41,843 nt of DNA from Candidatus Argoarchaeum ethanivorans. GTDB lineage: Archaea; Halobacteriota; Methanosarcinia; Methanosarcinales; EX4572-44. Position numbers and translations under genes: made by a program. Shown here one piece after another: positions 29,401 through 36,182 of the stretch. Under the pieces are notes generated by a model that saw only the letters and a program-made list of their open reading frames with translations, had not been told where the DNA came from and ran no database searches. Every line of letters starts with the position of its first letter. Position 1 is the first letter of the stretch. The stretch covers positions 1 through 41,843 of the forward strand of contig CAJHIS010000006.1 in NCBI GenBank assembly GCA_905067555.1, written 5' to 3'.

Positions 29401-30209
29401 TCACGAAAGTTTACGAAGATGTTGCGGTAGCCAACCTCGTCAAGAATCAGACGAGGGAGCAGCCTGTTCCCGCGGATACGCCTACAACCACACCACCGGA
29501 TGAGGCGAGAGAAGTTGGAGCTTCACTCACACTTAATAGTAGTGATGTTGGAAACGTCACGATCTCCAGATGTGGTATTAACCCAGGCGGAAGCACATTC
29601 GCATTGAGAGGGTTTAGCGGTAATATAGTGGGAGATTATATACACATCACCCATGACATACCAGAGGACGCTGAGGTGAATGTTACAATCGACCTATACT
29701 ATGGAACAGATAAGCCAGGTGACGACAAGCACATCACATGGTACAATGAAACTGCAGATCCAATGGTATGGGAGCAGCTTTCGACAACTAAAGTCGAGAA
29801 GATTGATGGATGGTACTTACGCGTGACTAATCTTAACCATCTCAGTACCTTCGCGCTCGTCACATCCTCAGCACCATCCGACAGTGTCAGCAGCTGTGGA
29901 GGTGGAGGTGGCGGCACATATCCACTGATACCAGCATCATCCCCGGCGATAACATCTGCTGCAGGAACGCCAGTAGAAGAGGGGGCAGCAGCGGAAACAC
30001 CGACACCGGAACAGGTCATGGAATTCCGCGCAGAACCGCCATCGCTTCCACCCCCAATTTTGTCTCCGATCGCTGGAATTGTTATAGTGGCAGTAGCAGC
30101 GATTTTTGGGATAGTGATGGCGACCCGCGCCGCGGAAGATCATAAGAAGGCAACCATCGGCATTGTTATCGTTGCGGTTGCTGCGATCATTGGGATGATG
30201 CTGATGTGA
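26433..30209 (+). CDS. Membrane-anchored cohesin-like scaffold with pentapeptide-type helix
   Basis: A 1258-residue exported protein. Signal peptide 1-25. Domains: cohesin-like (27-153; VSIGDITADQGDTVTIPIVI, LAYNSTVVFV, GLVRISAW); shared module (166-260); Ig (265-362); FN3-like (364-450); Ig (455-545); FN3 (546-636; TITWTTDEASDSVVKYG); carboxypeptidase regulatory-like domain (643-722; GSITGKVTDSVTKYTIEGATV); Ig (723-825); a region of strict five-residue repeats (about 833-985; units such as NSTVL, DANVT, TGGDV, TNSTL); a globular domain (1027-1143); a glycine linker; and two hydrophobic segments (about 1210-1230, 1241-1258) with a DHKK loop. The pentapeptide stretch predicts a rigid square beta-helix acting as a spacer. 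As the only anchored cohesin-like protein here it is the natural dock for the dockerin proteins at 24058 and 31007; the pairing is inferred. Confidence 0.82.
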   Translation: MKINTISIKVLFIGLLLSFAVQCCAATTVSIGDITADQGDTVTIPIVIDSIEGYGAGTINLAYNSTVVFVEGATGGSDSTVSGKNINNTAGLVRISAWNPGGVSGTIVFANVTIKAVGNSNDSTTLTLTVDTLQDISYNEIPVDITNGSFMITGQASTIPSSTAPAPFLISGYIYYENGTPCNNPLVNIANLNTGREWTTETNEIFNYYQRILVNGTDLNASEVLQFNVSDGIGYNTTNYAVTQSDINNGGLFEFNLTLPSLSNPPTLVEYTISNRTIAPPQTTDIDVKFSEKVTWKIAIENGGAVYDWTGTSTNPTSKQWNGTYEGNSTIVPDGTYTVNITWTNTTTGLGGQNNTETITVSKPPASITNLQNTTYEQTYINWTWTDPEDADFSKVMVYLDGTFKENVTKGIQFYNATGLTPDTEYEISTHTVGNAGNTNDTWVNHTSRTKPTPDTTAPVINTVILNTTTPNTGDAILVTVDATDDVAVTSVIVGSVEFTSQGGNIWNGTITAIEGTHSVNVSAKDAAEKTGWNNSTSYTATTPDTTAPVITDVANGTPSASSVTITWTTDEASDSVVKYGTVSGDYPYTKSNTAMVTSHSITLTGLDPSTTYYFVVSSTDASDNSAQSAEHNFTTAAWNVAANGSITGKVTDSVTKYTIEGATVTAGGAAVQTNREGDYTISLKAGTYTVSANKAGYVDPTPVSVNVAAGIQATKDFVLVRDYVELELEAGETTTKIGNVNEDISFNLTVTNHGESATYNITNSSTTANILINPITTGLLHDSNTSNIWVKINASITGSYPVTISAITGSKSAAITIVTLALNRSEAGINDSSSVTNNSKLLNGTLVQNNSAVNDSTVTSSIVDNSTVLDANVTDSFLSEDTNVTGGDVTNSTLTNATTTGTNVTGSEIEDSTTSGGTVEGSIVTGSTTTDTTVSGSKLDNVNATGSTITDVTLHNIELTNATVWNTTAGMPTVKGSETTEVTTKGVHFTKVYEDVAVANLVKNQTREQPVPADTPTTTPPDEAREVGASLTLNSSDVGNVTISRCGINPGGSTFALRGFSGNIVGDYIHITHDIPEDAEVNVTIDLYYGTDKPGDDKHITWYNETADPMVWEQLSTTKVEKIDGWYLRVTNLNHLSTFALVTSSAPSDSVSSCGGGGGGTYPLIPASSPAITSAAGTPVEEGAAAETPTPEQVMEFRAEPPSLPPPILSPIAGIVIVAVAAIFGIVMATRAAEDHKKATIGIVIVAVAAIIGMMLM
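28929..29387 (+). repeat. Pentapeptide-type repeat region
   Basis: Codons about 833-985 of the 26433 gene. Every fifth residue is V, L, I or T/A and the rest are mostly N, S, T, G, D: for example EDTNV, TGGDV, TNSTL, TNATT, TGTNV, TGSEI, EDSTT, SGGTV, EGSIV, TGSTT, TDTTV, SGSKL. Roughly 25-30 units. The usual A(D/N)LXX preference is replaced by T/S/V, as expected of an extracellular variant. Confidence 0.75.
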
Positions 30210-30286
30210 GCGGTGACGGCAATTCTCGCAGTTGGCCGAGGCGATGTCGTGAGTAACGGGAGCGATGAACAGGAGGAATAAACAAG

Positions 30287-30646
30287 ATGAGAACAGAGAT
30301 GAGAACAAGCAGACTCATCGTGGTTGCAGCACTGCTCATGCTTGCTGCACCAGCGATGGCGGAGCCAGCACCGTCGATGCCGTTTGTGATCGATGGATAT
30401 GTACACGAATTCTGCGGCGACCCATGCAATGGGACATGGGTGCAGATAACGAATGCGAGTGTGAGCTGGGATGCCGAGAACAGTTCAGACTCGAACTACT
30501 ACCGGCTCGTGCTGGACAGTAGTAATGTGAGTGCTGACAATGTCCTGCGGTTCGATGCATCAGGATGCTTCCGGTCAAAGACGATCGAATATACAGTGGC
30601 CGCGGGTGAAATACGGGACGGTGGATTTACAGAAGAGATAGAATGA
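30287..30646 (+). CDS. Secreted stand-alone copy of the shared module
   Basis: A 119-residue exported protein made of a signal peptide (about 1-25; ends AMA-EPA) and a single copy of the recurrent module (FVIDGYVHEFCGDPCNGTWV, NYYRLVLDSSNVSADN, GGFTEEI). It defines the boundaries of the module as an independently folding unit of about 90 residues. AGGAGGAA lies nine bases before ATG 30287; a second ATG at 30299 would give a tidier signal peptide. The stop overlaps the next start by four bases (ATGA), so it is translationally coupled to the small membrane protein at 30643. Conserved cysteine pairs suggest disulfides. It could be a capping or bridging subunit. Confidence 0.75.
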   Translation: MRTEMRTSRLIVVAALLMLAAPAMAEPAPSMPFVIDGYVHEFCGDPCNGTWVQITNASVSWDAENSSDSNYYRLVLDSSNVSADNVLRFDASGCFRSKTIEYTVAAGEIRDGGFTEEIE

Positions 30647-30861
30647 AGATTTTGAAATCGCTTTTAGCTGGAACGAGTTCGATTCTCGTGTTCATCGCTG
30701 TCATATTCTCGCTTGGATTCATTGGATATACAATACCGTTCTGTGCAGTGGTTGGTGCATACTTGCTTCCTCTTGTGATACCTCTGTCAGTGGTTTTCAC
30801 GCTGTGCACACTTTTGAAACTGCATGTAAATGTAAGTGGTGGATGCTGCGATCAAAGTTGA
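30643..30861 (+). CDS. Small two-helix membrane protein
   Basis: A 72-residue protein with two hydrophobic segments (about 9-30 and 36-59), a basic N-terminus (MKILK) and a C-terminal VSGGCCDQS. I do not recognise a family. Its ATGA overlap with the upstream secreted module gene means the two are made together, so it may be a membrane anchor or export helper for that protein. The double cysteine near the end could form a disulfide or accept a lipid; this is speculation. It is short, and reality rests mainly on the overlap, hydrophobic pattern and coding context. Confidence 0.55.
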   Translation: MKILKSLLAGTSSILVFIAVIFSLGFIGYTIPFCAVVGAYLLPLVIPLSVVFTLCTLLKLHVNVSGGCCDQS

Positions 30862-30873
30862 GGAAGTTCGGAG

Positions 30874-30904
30874 TTTGATCCACTATCAAAATAGTAGATT
30901 CAAA
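30874..30904 (+). terminator. Hairpin after the two-gene unit
   Basis: TTTGATC-C-ACTAT pairs with ATAGT-A-GATTCAAA around CAAA with one mismatch and one bulge. There is no T-run behind it, so terminator status is uncertain. Confidence 0.4.
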
Positions 30905-30941
30905 GTGCAACAATTTCCAAAAGGTGAGTAGTTACGATACG

Positions 30942-30950
30942 TTTATATAA
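30942..30950 (+). promoter_or_regulatory. TATA box for the 31007 gene
   Basis: TTTATATAA preceded by GATACG, about 60 bases before the ATG. Start of transcription would be near 30972, giving a ~35-base leader that includes GAGGT at 30999-31003. Confidence 0.5.
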
Positions 30951-31006
30951 TAATATGATACCTTTCTTGTTATGTATCATTATATCCTACAAAAACATGA
31001 GGTAAT

Positions 31007-32725
31007 ATGAATATGAACATATATACAAGAATGCTAATATGCTTAACAGTGATGGCTATTCTCATAGTGCCATCCTTTGCACAGCCGACGCCATTTGCGA
31101 TTAAGGGGTGGGTTTTCTACGAGGGTGGTAATCCATGCGATGATCCCATGGTCAATATAACGAATCTGGACACCAGTGCGAAATGGCAGGCTGAGACAAA
31201 CGCGAGTTCCAGTCACTATCAGATCATTCTCATAAGCGGTACCGATCTGAACGCAACTGAGATACTGCGGTTTGATGTTACTGGTGGAACGAATACCAGC
31301 GTCACAAATCATACCATAAGCGTAAGTGAAGTGAATGATGGTGGGATATTCAATTTCAATATCACGCTTGGACCGACATCGAGCGATGCAGATCTGAACG
31401 TAACAGGTGTCACCGTAAACTGCGGCTATCTCTTCGGTAACGAATCGAATGAAATCAGCGCAACGATAAAGAACAATGGCTCTGGCAATGCAGGTGCCTT
31501 CAACGTGAGCTTCAGTGTGGGCGGTATCAGCGAGCAGGTAACAGTAAGCAGCCTGGCCGCCGGTAACAGCACAACAGTATCAGTTACTGATCCAACGATT
31601 AGAAATGCTGGCGATTCCGTGCCGATAACCGTGACTGCAGATTGCAACGGTGAGATTGTAGAATCAAACGAGACGAACAACGTATCAAGCATCACTAAAA
31701 CGGTGGTGAACAATGGCTACAAGGGCAAGCGATACACTGGCGGTACGAACATGACCACATGGAAGTCGTATGATCTCAACGGCAATCTGGTATATTCGGC
31801 TGGTGACAGCTACTATCTGAGTAGTTATTCCTATCCAGACTGGACAACATACAACGTAAGCTGGACTGCAAGTGATCTCCCAGTTTCAGGCACAGTTATA
31901 GAAGCAAGGCTGTATACGATGTACACATGGGATAAGAAGGATGTGATGTCGAATAATGCCAATTTGAAGTTCAATGATGCTCTTCAGACAGTGGATAAGC
32001 ACTACAAGGATGAGAAGATGTATGCTACCAGCTACCCTTATGGAATGCTGGTATACAACGTGACCGATGACTTCAACGCAACCGGAAACTATGCGAATCT
32101 CACTAACTCATATCCGGGTGGAGGTAACGTATCGATGCGCGGTATGCTTCTCGTAGCGATATACGAGGATGCAGGTAAACAGCGAAGGGTGATCTATATC
32201 AATGAGGAGTTTGACCTGCTCTATGGTGGCTCAGGTAAATGCACAACACCAGATGAGGCAACTGATTATGCACCAATCGGTGGTTCGATCGATGCGCCAA
32301 ATGCATCGTGTGCCAGACTGATAACAATCGCACCAGGGGCTGATGGTTCTGGTAGTACCGGTGAAGGTGAATTAATCTTCAACGGACATGTCTGGAACGA
32401 TGAGTGGAGAGATAACGAGGTTCACCAGATTGGAATCAGTGATCGTGATGTGACCTTGTATCTGCAGTCAACAGACAATCTGGTAGGATTCCAAAGTAAC
32501 GCAGACTGGATGGAAGCAAGCAATGCATTCCTCGTGGTCACTTTTGGGATACTGGGCGATGTGAATCAAGATTCTGAGATCACACCTGCCGACGCCGTGA
32601 TGGTGCTTGAGATGGCTGTTCGTGGTGAATACTCAGAAGCGGCCGATGTGAGTGAAGATGGGTGCGTAACATCTCTTGATGCACTGATGATCTTACAGGC
32701 AGTGGCTAATAACGTAACGCTATAA
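31007..32725 (+). CDS. Secreted module / CARDB / DUF3344 protein with canonical dockerin
   Basis: A 572-residue exported protein. Signal peptide 1-25 (ends SFA-QPT). Domains: shared module (27-121); CARDB (127-232); DUF3344 (236-512; IEARLYTMYTWDKKD, IYINEEFDLLYGG, ASNAFLVVTFG); and a C-terminal dockerin (516-570). The dockerin has two calcium loops with D at 1, N/S at 3, D at 5 and D at 12 (GDVNQDSEITPAD and ADVSEDGCVTSLD), each followed by an amphipathic helix, so it should be functional. GAGGT lies three bases before ATG 31007 and nine before ATG 31013; the second may be the real start. With its own TATA box it is the last complete gene of the plus-strand array and a likely ligand of the cohesin-like domains at 24058 or 26433. 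Confidence 0.88.
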   Translation: MNMNIYTRMLICLTVMAILIVPSFAQPTPFAIKGWVFYEGGNPCDDPMVNITNLDTSAKWQAETNASSSHYQIILISGTDLNATEILRFDVTGGTNTSVTNHTISVSEVNDGGIFNFNITLGPTSSDADLNVTGVTVNCGYLFGNESNEISATIKNNGSGNAGAFNVSFSVGGISEQVTVSSLAAGNSTTVSVTDPTIRNAGDSVPITVTADCNGEIVESNETNNVSSITKTVVNNGYKGKRYTGGTNMTTWKSYDLNGNLVYSAGDSYYLSSYSYPDWTTYNVSWTASDLPVSGTVIEARLYTMYTWDKKDVMSNNANLKFNDALQTVDKHYKDEKMYATSYPYGMLVYNVTDDFNATGNYANLTNSYPGGGNVSMRGMLLVAIYEDAGKQRRVIYINEEFDLLYGGSGKCTTPDEATDYAPIGGSIDAPNASCARLITIAPGADGSGSTGEGELIFNGHVWNDEWRDNEVHQIGISDRDVTLYLQSTDNLVGFQSNADWMEASNAFLVVTFGILGDVNQDSEITPADAVMVLEMAVRGEYSEAADVSEDGCVTSLDALMILQAVANNVTL

Positions 32726-32740
32726 ATGAGGTGAGAGGCT

Positions 32741-32788
32741 ATGAAAAGAACAATACTGATACACCACACGTTGAATATGCTCACGTAA
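32741..32788 (+). pseudogene. Orphan surface-gene start (15-codon remnant)
   Basis: GAGGTGAGAGGCT followed by ATG AAA AGA ACA ATA, the same beginning (MKRTI) as the signal peptide of the 7961 protein, but the frame stops after 15 codons at TAA 32786. It looks like the 5' stub of a further array gene whose body was lost, at the boundary where strand and gene content change. Confidence 0.5.
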
Positions 32789-32803
32789 TTCTAACTTTAC
32801 GTG
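32782..32803. terminator. Stem-loop between convergent genes
   Basis: Perfect 7-bp arms CACGTAA (32782-32788) and TTACGTG (32797-32803) around eight bases, with only 108 bases between the convergent stop codons. Probably a two-way terminator, though T-runs are weak. Confidence 0.5.
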
Positions 32804-32833
32804 GATTTCCACACAATACATAAGTAATGGATT

Positions 32834-34408
32834 TCATCTGAACCTGCCGATCAGATACACCACAAAAAGCATACTTACTGCAAGCAGTATCTCGTACACT
32901 ATCGTCTCTGATAGTTTCTGTTTCGGTGGCGTGCTTACAGTTTGTGGTGTGTCGATAGTACTATTTTTATCATTATCTATTCTCTTGATATCTGAACCTG
33001 TTATTTCAATTACAGGCATCCTTGATGTGGTAACACTGCTGTAACCACTGCTAACAACTGCTATTTCAGGTGAGTCGAGCATGATATTCGTGGTTGAGTT
33101 AATCGTCATCGTGTACACCATTGTATCGATCTCTCCTGGTGAAAGAGTCGTCTGCATGGTTGTATTACCATTAATCACAAAAGCATTTACAGGTATGACA
33201 TCTGCAAGTTTGATGATTGCATCCTTATTTCCGGTGTTTGTCACTGTCACTGCAACGGTTACATTCTGTCCCTGTATCACTTCTTCCGCTTGTGCTGTTT
33301 TATTGACGATGATGTACGCTCCATCCACCATAACAGTACAGGCATTTGAAGTAATATTCAGTGTTTTTCCATGCACTGAAAATAGAATAGTTGCTGGCGG
33401 AACTTCAAAGATTCCGGGTCGTGTTGGTTTCATGAAATACGAATAATGCAGCATCTCTCCCTGTGTGAGGTTATATTCCCATGTGAGGTTTTGATTATCA
33501 CACAGGTTGAAACATGGTGGAAGGGTATCGTTTAGCCTGATAGAAAGATTTTTCCCCCCTTCGTTTTCCACATCAATGGAGACCAGTGCTTTCTGTCCCA
33601 TCGTTATGTTCGTTACAGTTTTCCTAATCTTTAAATTAAATCTCGGAAGTACTGTTATCTCTGTTGAAACTGATTCTGTATGCATTAGATTTTTCTCATC
33701 AAACCCGGTTGCATTAAGAAAAACAAGAAATGATTTTCCTTCTGAACCAGTGATCTCTGGTGGAACCTGCAGTCTTGCATAAAATTCCTCTTCCTCATCT
33801 ACCAAAAGACTTACCCAGTGTCTGGTAAGGTCTCCGCCGATCAATCTTAATTCACCCGGGTTAATTGAAGCACTCAGATTCTTGATTACAGCGTCCCCTT
33901 CATTTTCAATCGTTGCTGTAAGATAAATTAGAGAATCCTGTGCAGTATATGTTTTAGTGTTTGTTGCAAGCTCAAGTGAAATATCTGGTTTATTTCGCAG
34001 ATAGAAATTGATGTGAATGCATGGATTTGGCCAGTTAATCGGACTATTAGACCGTGGATCTTCATCAGTATCAGCATAAATCTCGATTTTGACTTCATCA
34101 TTCCAGATTAATTCATCACAGACCGTTGTTGTCGTACTTGACACATTACAGGAAGAATTGAGAATAGACTCATTTAATATGCTTTCCCCTTTTCGAAGCT
34201 GTATGAGTACAAAGTTGCCTTCAAACTTAACAGATTCATAGTCGACAAATTCAACGGTGTAACCTTCTACATTGTATGTGTCTCCTTTATACAATGCTGC
34301 ATCGCCGACATCATCCCAGTAATAGGGGTCTTCTGCATCAAAGGAAGCGGATGTTGCATGTATCGATGCCATACACAGCATCACTATCAATATTACCCGA
34401 ATGGTCAT
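32834..34408 (-). CDS. Exported S-layer-like/DUF11-like protein of a Tol-type operon
   Basis: A 524-residue protein. Signal peptide 1-20 (MTIRVILIVMLCMASIHATS). The N-terminal domain (about 22-150; YTVEFVDYESVKFEGNFVLIQLRKGESI) resembles archaeal S-layer-family domains. Three Ig/DUF11-like domains follow (about 150-265, 265-370, 375-475; VTVTNTGNKDAIIKLADVIP is DUF11-type). A transmembrane segment near 501-519 ends in a short basic tail (GRFR), so the chain is anchored with its bulk outside. Its start overlaps the stop of the DUF2149 gene by four bases (34405-34408), so the two are translationally coupled. In context it is the extracytoplasmic partner of the channel proteins, perhaps the element that receives the mechanical force. 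No enzyme motif seen. Confidence 0.75.
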   Translation of the reverse strand: MTIRVILIVMLCMASIHATSASFDAEDPYYWDDVGDAALYKGDTYNVEGYTVEFVDYESVKFEGNFVLIQLRKGESILNESILNSSCNVSSTTTTVCDELIWNDEVKIEIYADTDEDPRSNSPINWPNPCIHINFYLRNKPDISLELATNTKTYTAQDSLIYLTATIENEGDAVIKNLSASINPGELRLIGGDLTRHWVSLLVDEEEEFYARLQVPPEITGSEGKSFLVFLNATGFDEKNLMHTESVSTEITVLPRFNLKIRKTVTNITMGQKALVSIDVENEGGKNLSIRLNDTLPPCFNLCDNQNLTWEYNLTQGEMLHYSYFMKPTRPGIFEVPPATILFSVHGKTLNITSNACTVMVDGAYIIVNKTAQAEEVIQGQNVTVAVTVTNTGNKDAIIKLADVIPVNAFVINGNTTMQTTLSPGEIDTMVYTMTINSTTNIMLDSPEIAVVSSGYSSVTTSRMPVIEITGSDIKRIDNDKNSTIDTPQTVSTPPKQKLSETIVYEILLAVSMLFVVYLIGRFR

Positions 34409-34734
34409 TTTTCTTCCACGTATATGGTGGCACCTTCTGGTGTTTCATAGAGGATAGCAAGTTTCCTTCCAGTGGTTGTAACTGTTTCCTCAGTCATATT
34501 CAATGTCTCGATTTCTGTTCCGTTCTTGATAATCACTTCCATGTTCTCCTGCCCCGGATTTTTTACAATGGTCATGTCCTGTGTGGTGAGAAGCTCTGTA
34601 AGATTAAAGTGCATCATTGTCACAATAAGCAGACCAACAGCAAATAGCATCGCCACATCAAAGAGGTTTGCAACACCAGTCAACGGGTCTTCCTCATCTT
34701 CAAACGTTTTTGTTCTCTGTTTCATAAATTTCAT
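34405..34734 (-). CDS. DUF2149 protein, ExbD/TolR-like channel partner
   Basis: A 109-residue protein with a short cytoplasmic N-terminus, one transmembrane helix (about 22-43, NLFDVAMLFAVGLLIVTMM) and a small extracytoplasmic domain. The layout and an aspartate at the start of the helix (D26, in FDVAM) are those of ExbD/TolR/MotB-type subunits, where this Asp carries the proton. DUF2149 genes commonly sit beside MotA/TolQ/ExbB genes in methanogens. It follows the channel gene after a 90-base spacer that contains a paired palindrome; the GGTGAT ribosome binding site lies against the end of that hairpin. A second ATG six bases in is also possible as start. Confidence 0.8.
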   Translation of the reverse strand: MKFMKQRTKTFEDEEDPLTGVANLFDVAMLFAVGLLIVTMMHFNLTELLTTQDMTIVKNPGQENMEVIIKNGTEIETLNMTEETVTTTGRKLAILYETPEGATIYVEEK

Positions 34735-34747
34735 CGTATCACATCAC

Positions 34748-34797
34748 CTGCACAACTTCGTTGTGCAGAAATAACTCTCGATTGCGGAGCAATCGAG
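34748..34797 (-). repeat. Composite palindromic repeat, locus B
   Basis: CTGCACAAC / GTTGTGCAG around TTC (34748-34768), then AAATAACT, then CTCGATTGC / GCAATCGAG around GGA (34777-34797). The first hairpin is identical to the one at 525-545. It lies inside an operon, between the channel gene and the DUF2149 gene, and touches the latter's ribosome binding site. Confidence 0.8.
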
Positions 34798-34824
34798 TTT
34801 CATAAATTTCATAAATTTTTTAGA

Positions 34825-36048
34825 TCACCCTGTCTTAACAACGCGTCCCGGCAAGATTGCATGTAGGATTCCAAGATTGTGTGAGGAATCTCTTTCAACA
34901 CATCCAATATCGATCCATTTATCTCTTGTCAGGATTTTCATCGAATGCTTGTGCCATGATTTCATAACCTCTACGCCAACGATGTCCTTGTAGGCGATCT
35001 CAAAATTATATGCATCATCCTTTAAAATATCCTCCGGATGTAACTGCATGAGGCGATCTAATTTTTTTCGTGCATGCATCTTACTCAGGTGCATCGTAAC
35101 AATAAGCACAGCACAGATAAATAAGTTAATAACTATCAAATAGTTAAAAGAAATAACAATCTCAAAATACCTTGCAATAATTGTTATAGCATTGATACAA
35201 ACGATTAAGATCATAAAAACGATCGGATTAAAAAAGAATGAGCTGTTGGTTTTTGCAACGATTACTTTTGTTGCAGTAAAAAACAGACTGCAAGAGATAG
35301 ATCTGCCAGATCGAAAGGAATTTGTGTTGATGACACCGGAAATATCTGACGAATCGTTGTTATCTGTTTTATTATGCCTTGCGGATGCAATCGTTTTCAC
35401 TTCGCTTTTTGATGCAGCATCTCCAAACATTACCTCAGATATATATTCAATATCACTCATATCCTGCCCGTACCATCGGGCTCGTACCATCGAGACCATA
35501 AAACCAATTACTCCTGCTGTCAGTCCGACAACTGTCGTACCAAACGCGATCACAAGATTATTAGCAAGAGCTACCACATCGCCTCGTATAAGTCCCATCA
35601 GTGCCGGACCCATTGGTATTAGTGTTCCCATCAGCCCAAACATTGGTCCGGCTCTTGTCAGAAATTTTGTCTTCTCAAGCCGCTTTCGCATCGTTACCTC
35701 ACAGTCCTGGATGAGTTTTTGCATCTTGACTGACAGAAGTTCTGGCCTAAATTCTACACAGCTCTGTATATCTTCTATAAAGTTTTGAACGAAGTAATTG
35801 GAACCACTCTTTCTCATTGCCTGCACCGCTCCGGAAAGGTCTTCATTCTGCAGAAGTGCCCTTGCATGGAGTGCCCCATACTCAAGCTGTTTCAGGTCCC
35901 TGTGTCGAAAACGATACTCAAAGATAAAACCTCCAAGTTCTAAAATACTCCATGCCGCAAGTGCGAGAAGTATGATCATTACAGGATAAAGCATCGAGGT
36001 TGATACTGTATAGATAGCAGACTGAAGTAGTGATGCAATACTAAACAT
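34825..36048 (-). CDS. MotA/TolQ/ExbB family channel with C-terminal membrane and PH-like extension
   Basis: A 407-residue membrane protein. Residues 1-205 are a MotA/TolQ/ExbB channel: a helix near 20-42, a cytoplasmic loop, and two helices (about 130-155 and 166-188) with the family's GPMFGLMGTLIPMGPAL and FGTTVVGLTAGVIGF. A linker (205-250) leads to two more helices (about 276-320) and a cytoplasmic C-terminal domain (325-407) with VVGVE-type strands that look PH-like. The usual family length is about 200-240 residues, so the second half is an extra module. Function: proton (or sodium) conduction coupled to work on an envelope partner, together with the DUF2149 protein. A TATA box TTTATATAG (36082 to 36074) would start transcription within a few bases of the ATG, giving an almost leaderless mRNA. 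Confidence 0.82.
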   Translation of the reverse strand: MFSIASLLQSAIYTVSTSMLYPVMIILLALAAWSILELGGFIFEYRFRHRDLKQLEYGALHARALLQNEDLSGAVQAMRKSGSNYFVQNFIEDIQSCVEFRPELLSVKMQKLIQDCEVTMRKRLEKTKFLTRAGPMFGLMGTLIPMGPALMGLIRGDVVALANNLVIAFGTTVVGLTAGVIGFMVSMVRARWYGQDMSDIEYISEVMFGDAASKSEVKTIASARHNKTDNNDSSDISGVINTNSFRSGRSISCSLFFTATKVIVAKTNSSFFFNPIVFMILIVCINAITIIARYFEIVISFNYLIVINLFICAVLIVTMHLSKMHARKKLDRLMQLHPEDILKDDAYNFEIAYKDIVGVEVMKSWHKHSMKILTRDKWIDIGCVERDSSHNLGILHAILPGRVVKTG

Positions 36049-36073
36049 TATTGTGTAAACTGTTTATTCTATT

Positions 36074-36135
36074 CTATATAAATAGATTATCATAACAATT
36101 ATTGTTATATTTTTTAGTTTTTGTAACATATAAAT
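36074..36135. promoter_or_regulatory. Divergent promoters of the channel operon and rps8e
   Basis: Minus strand: TTTATATAG at 36082-36074, about 30 bases before the ATG at 36048. Plus strand: CATATAAAT at 36127-36135, about 50 bases before the ATG at 36183. Neither gene has a clear Shine-Dalgarno sequence. Confidence 0.55.
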
Positions 36136-36182
36136 GAAGCACAACTTTAAAGTACAAGTTCTATTACTTTATGTAGTAAATT

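Noticed and set aside
28832-29404. Minus-strand frame of 190 codons rich in V, S, T
   Set aside because: It is the mirror of the pentapeptide repeat region, whose five-codon period also keeps the opposite frame open.
1-32725. Phage or plasmid origin for the surface array
   Set aside because: No integrase, replication, capsid or transposase genes, and no attachment repeats were seen; the array looks like chromosomal paralogue expansion.
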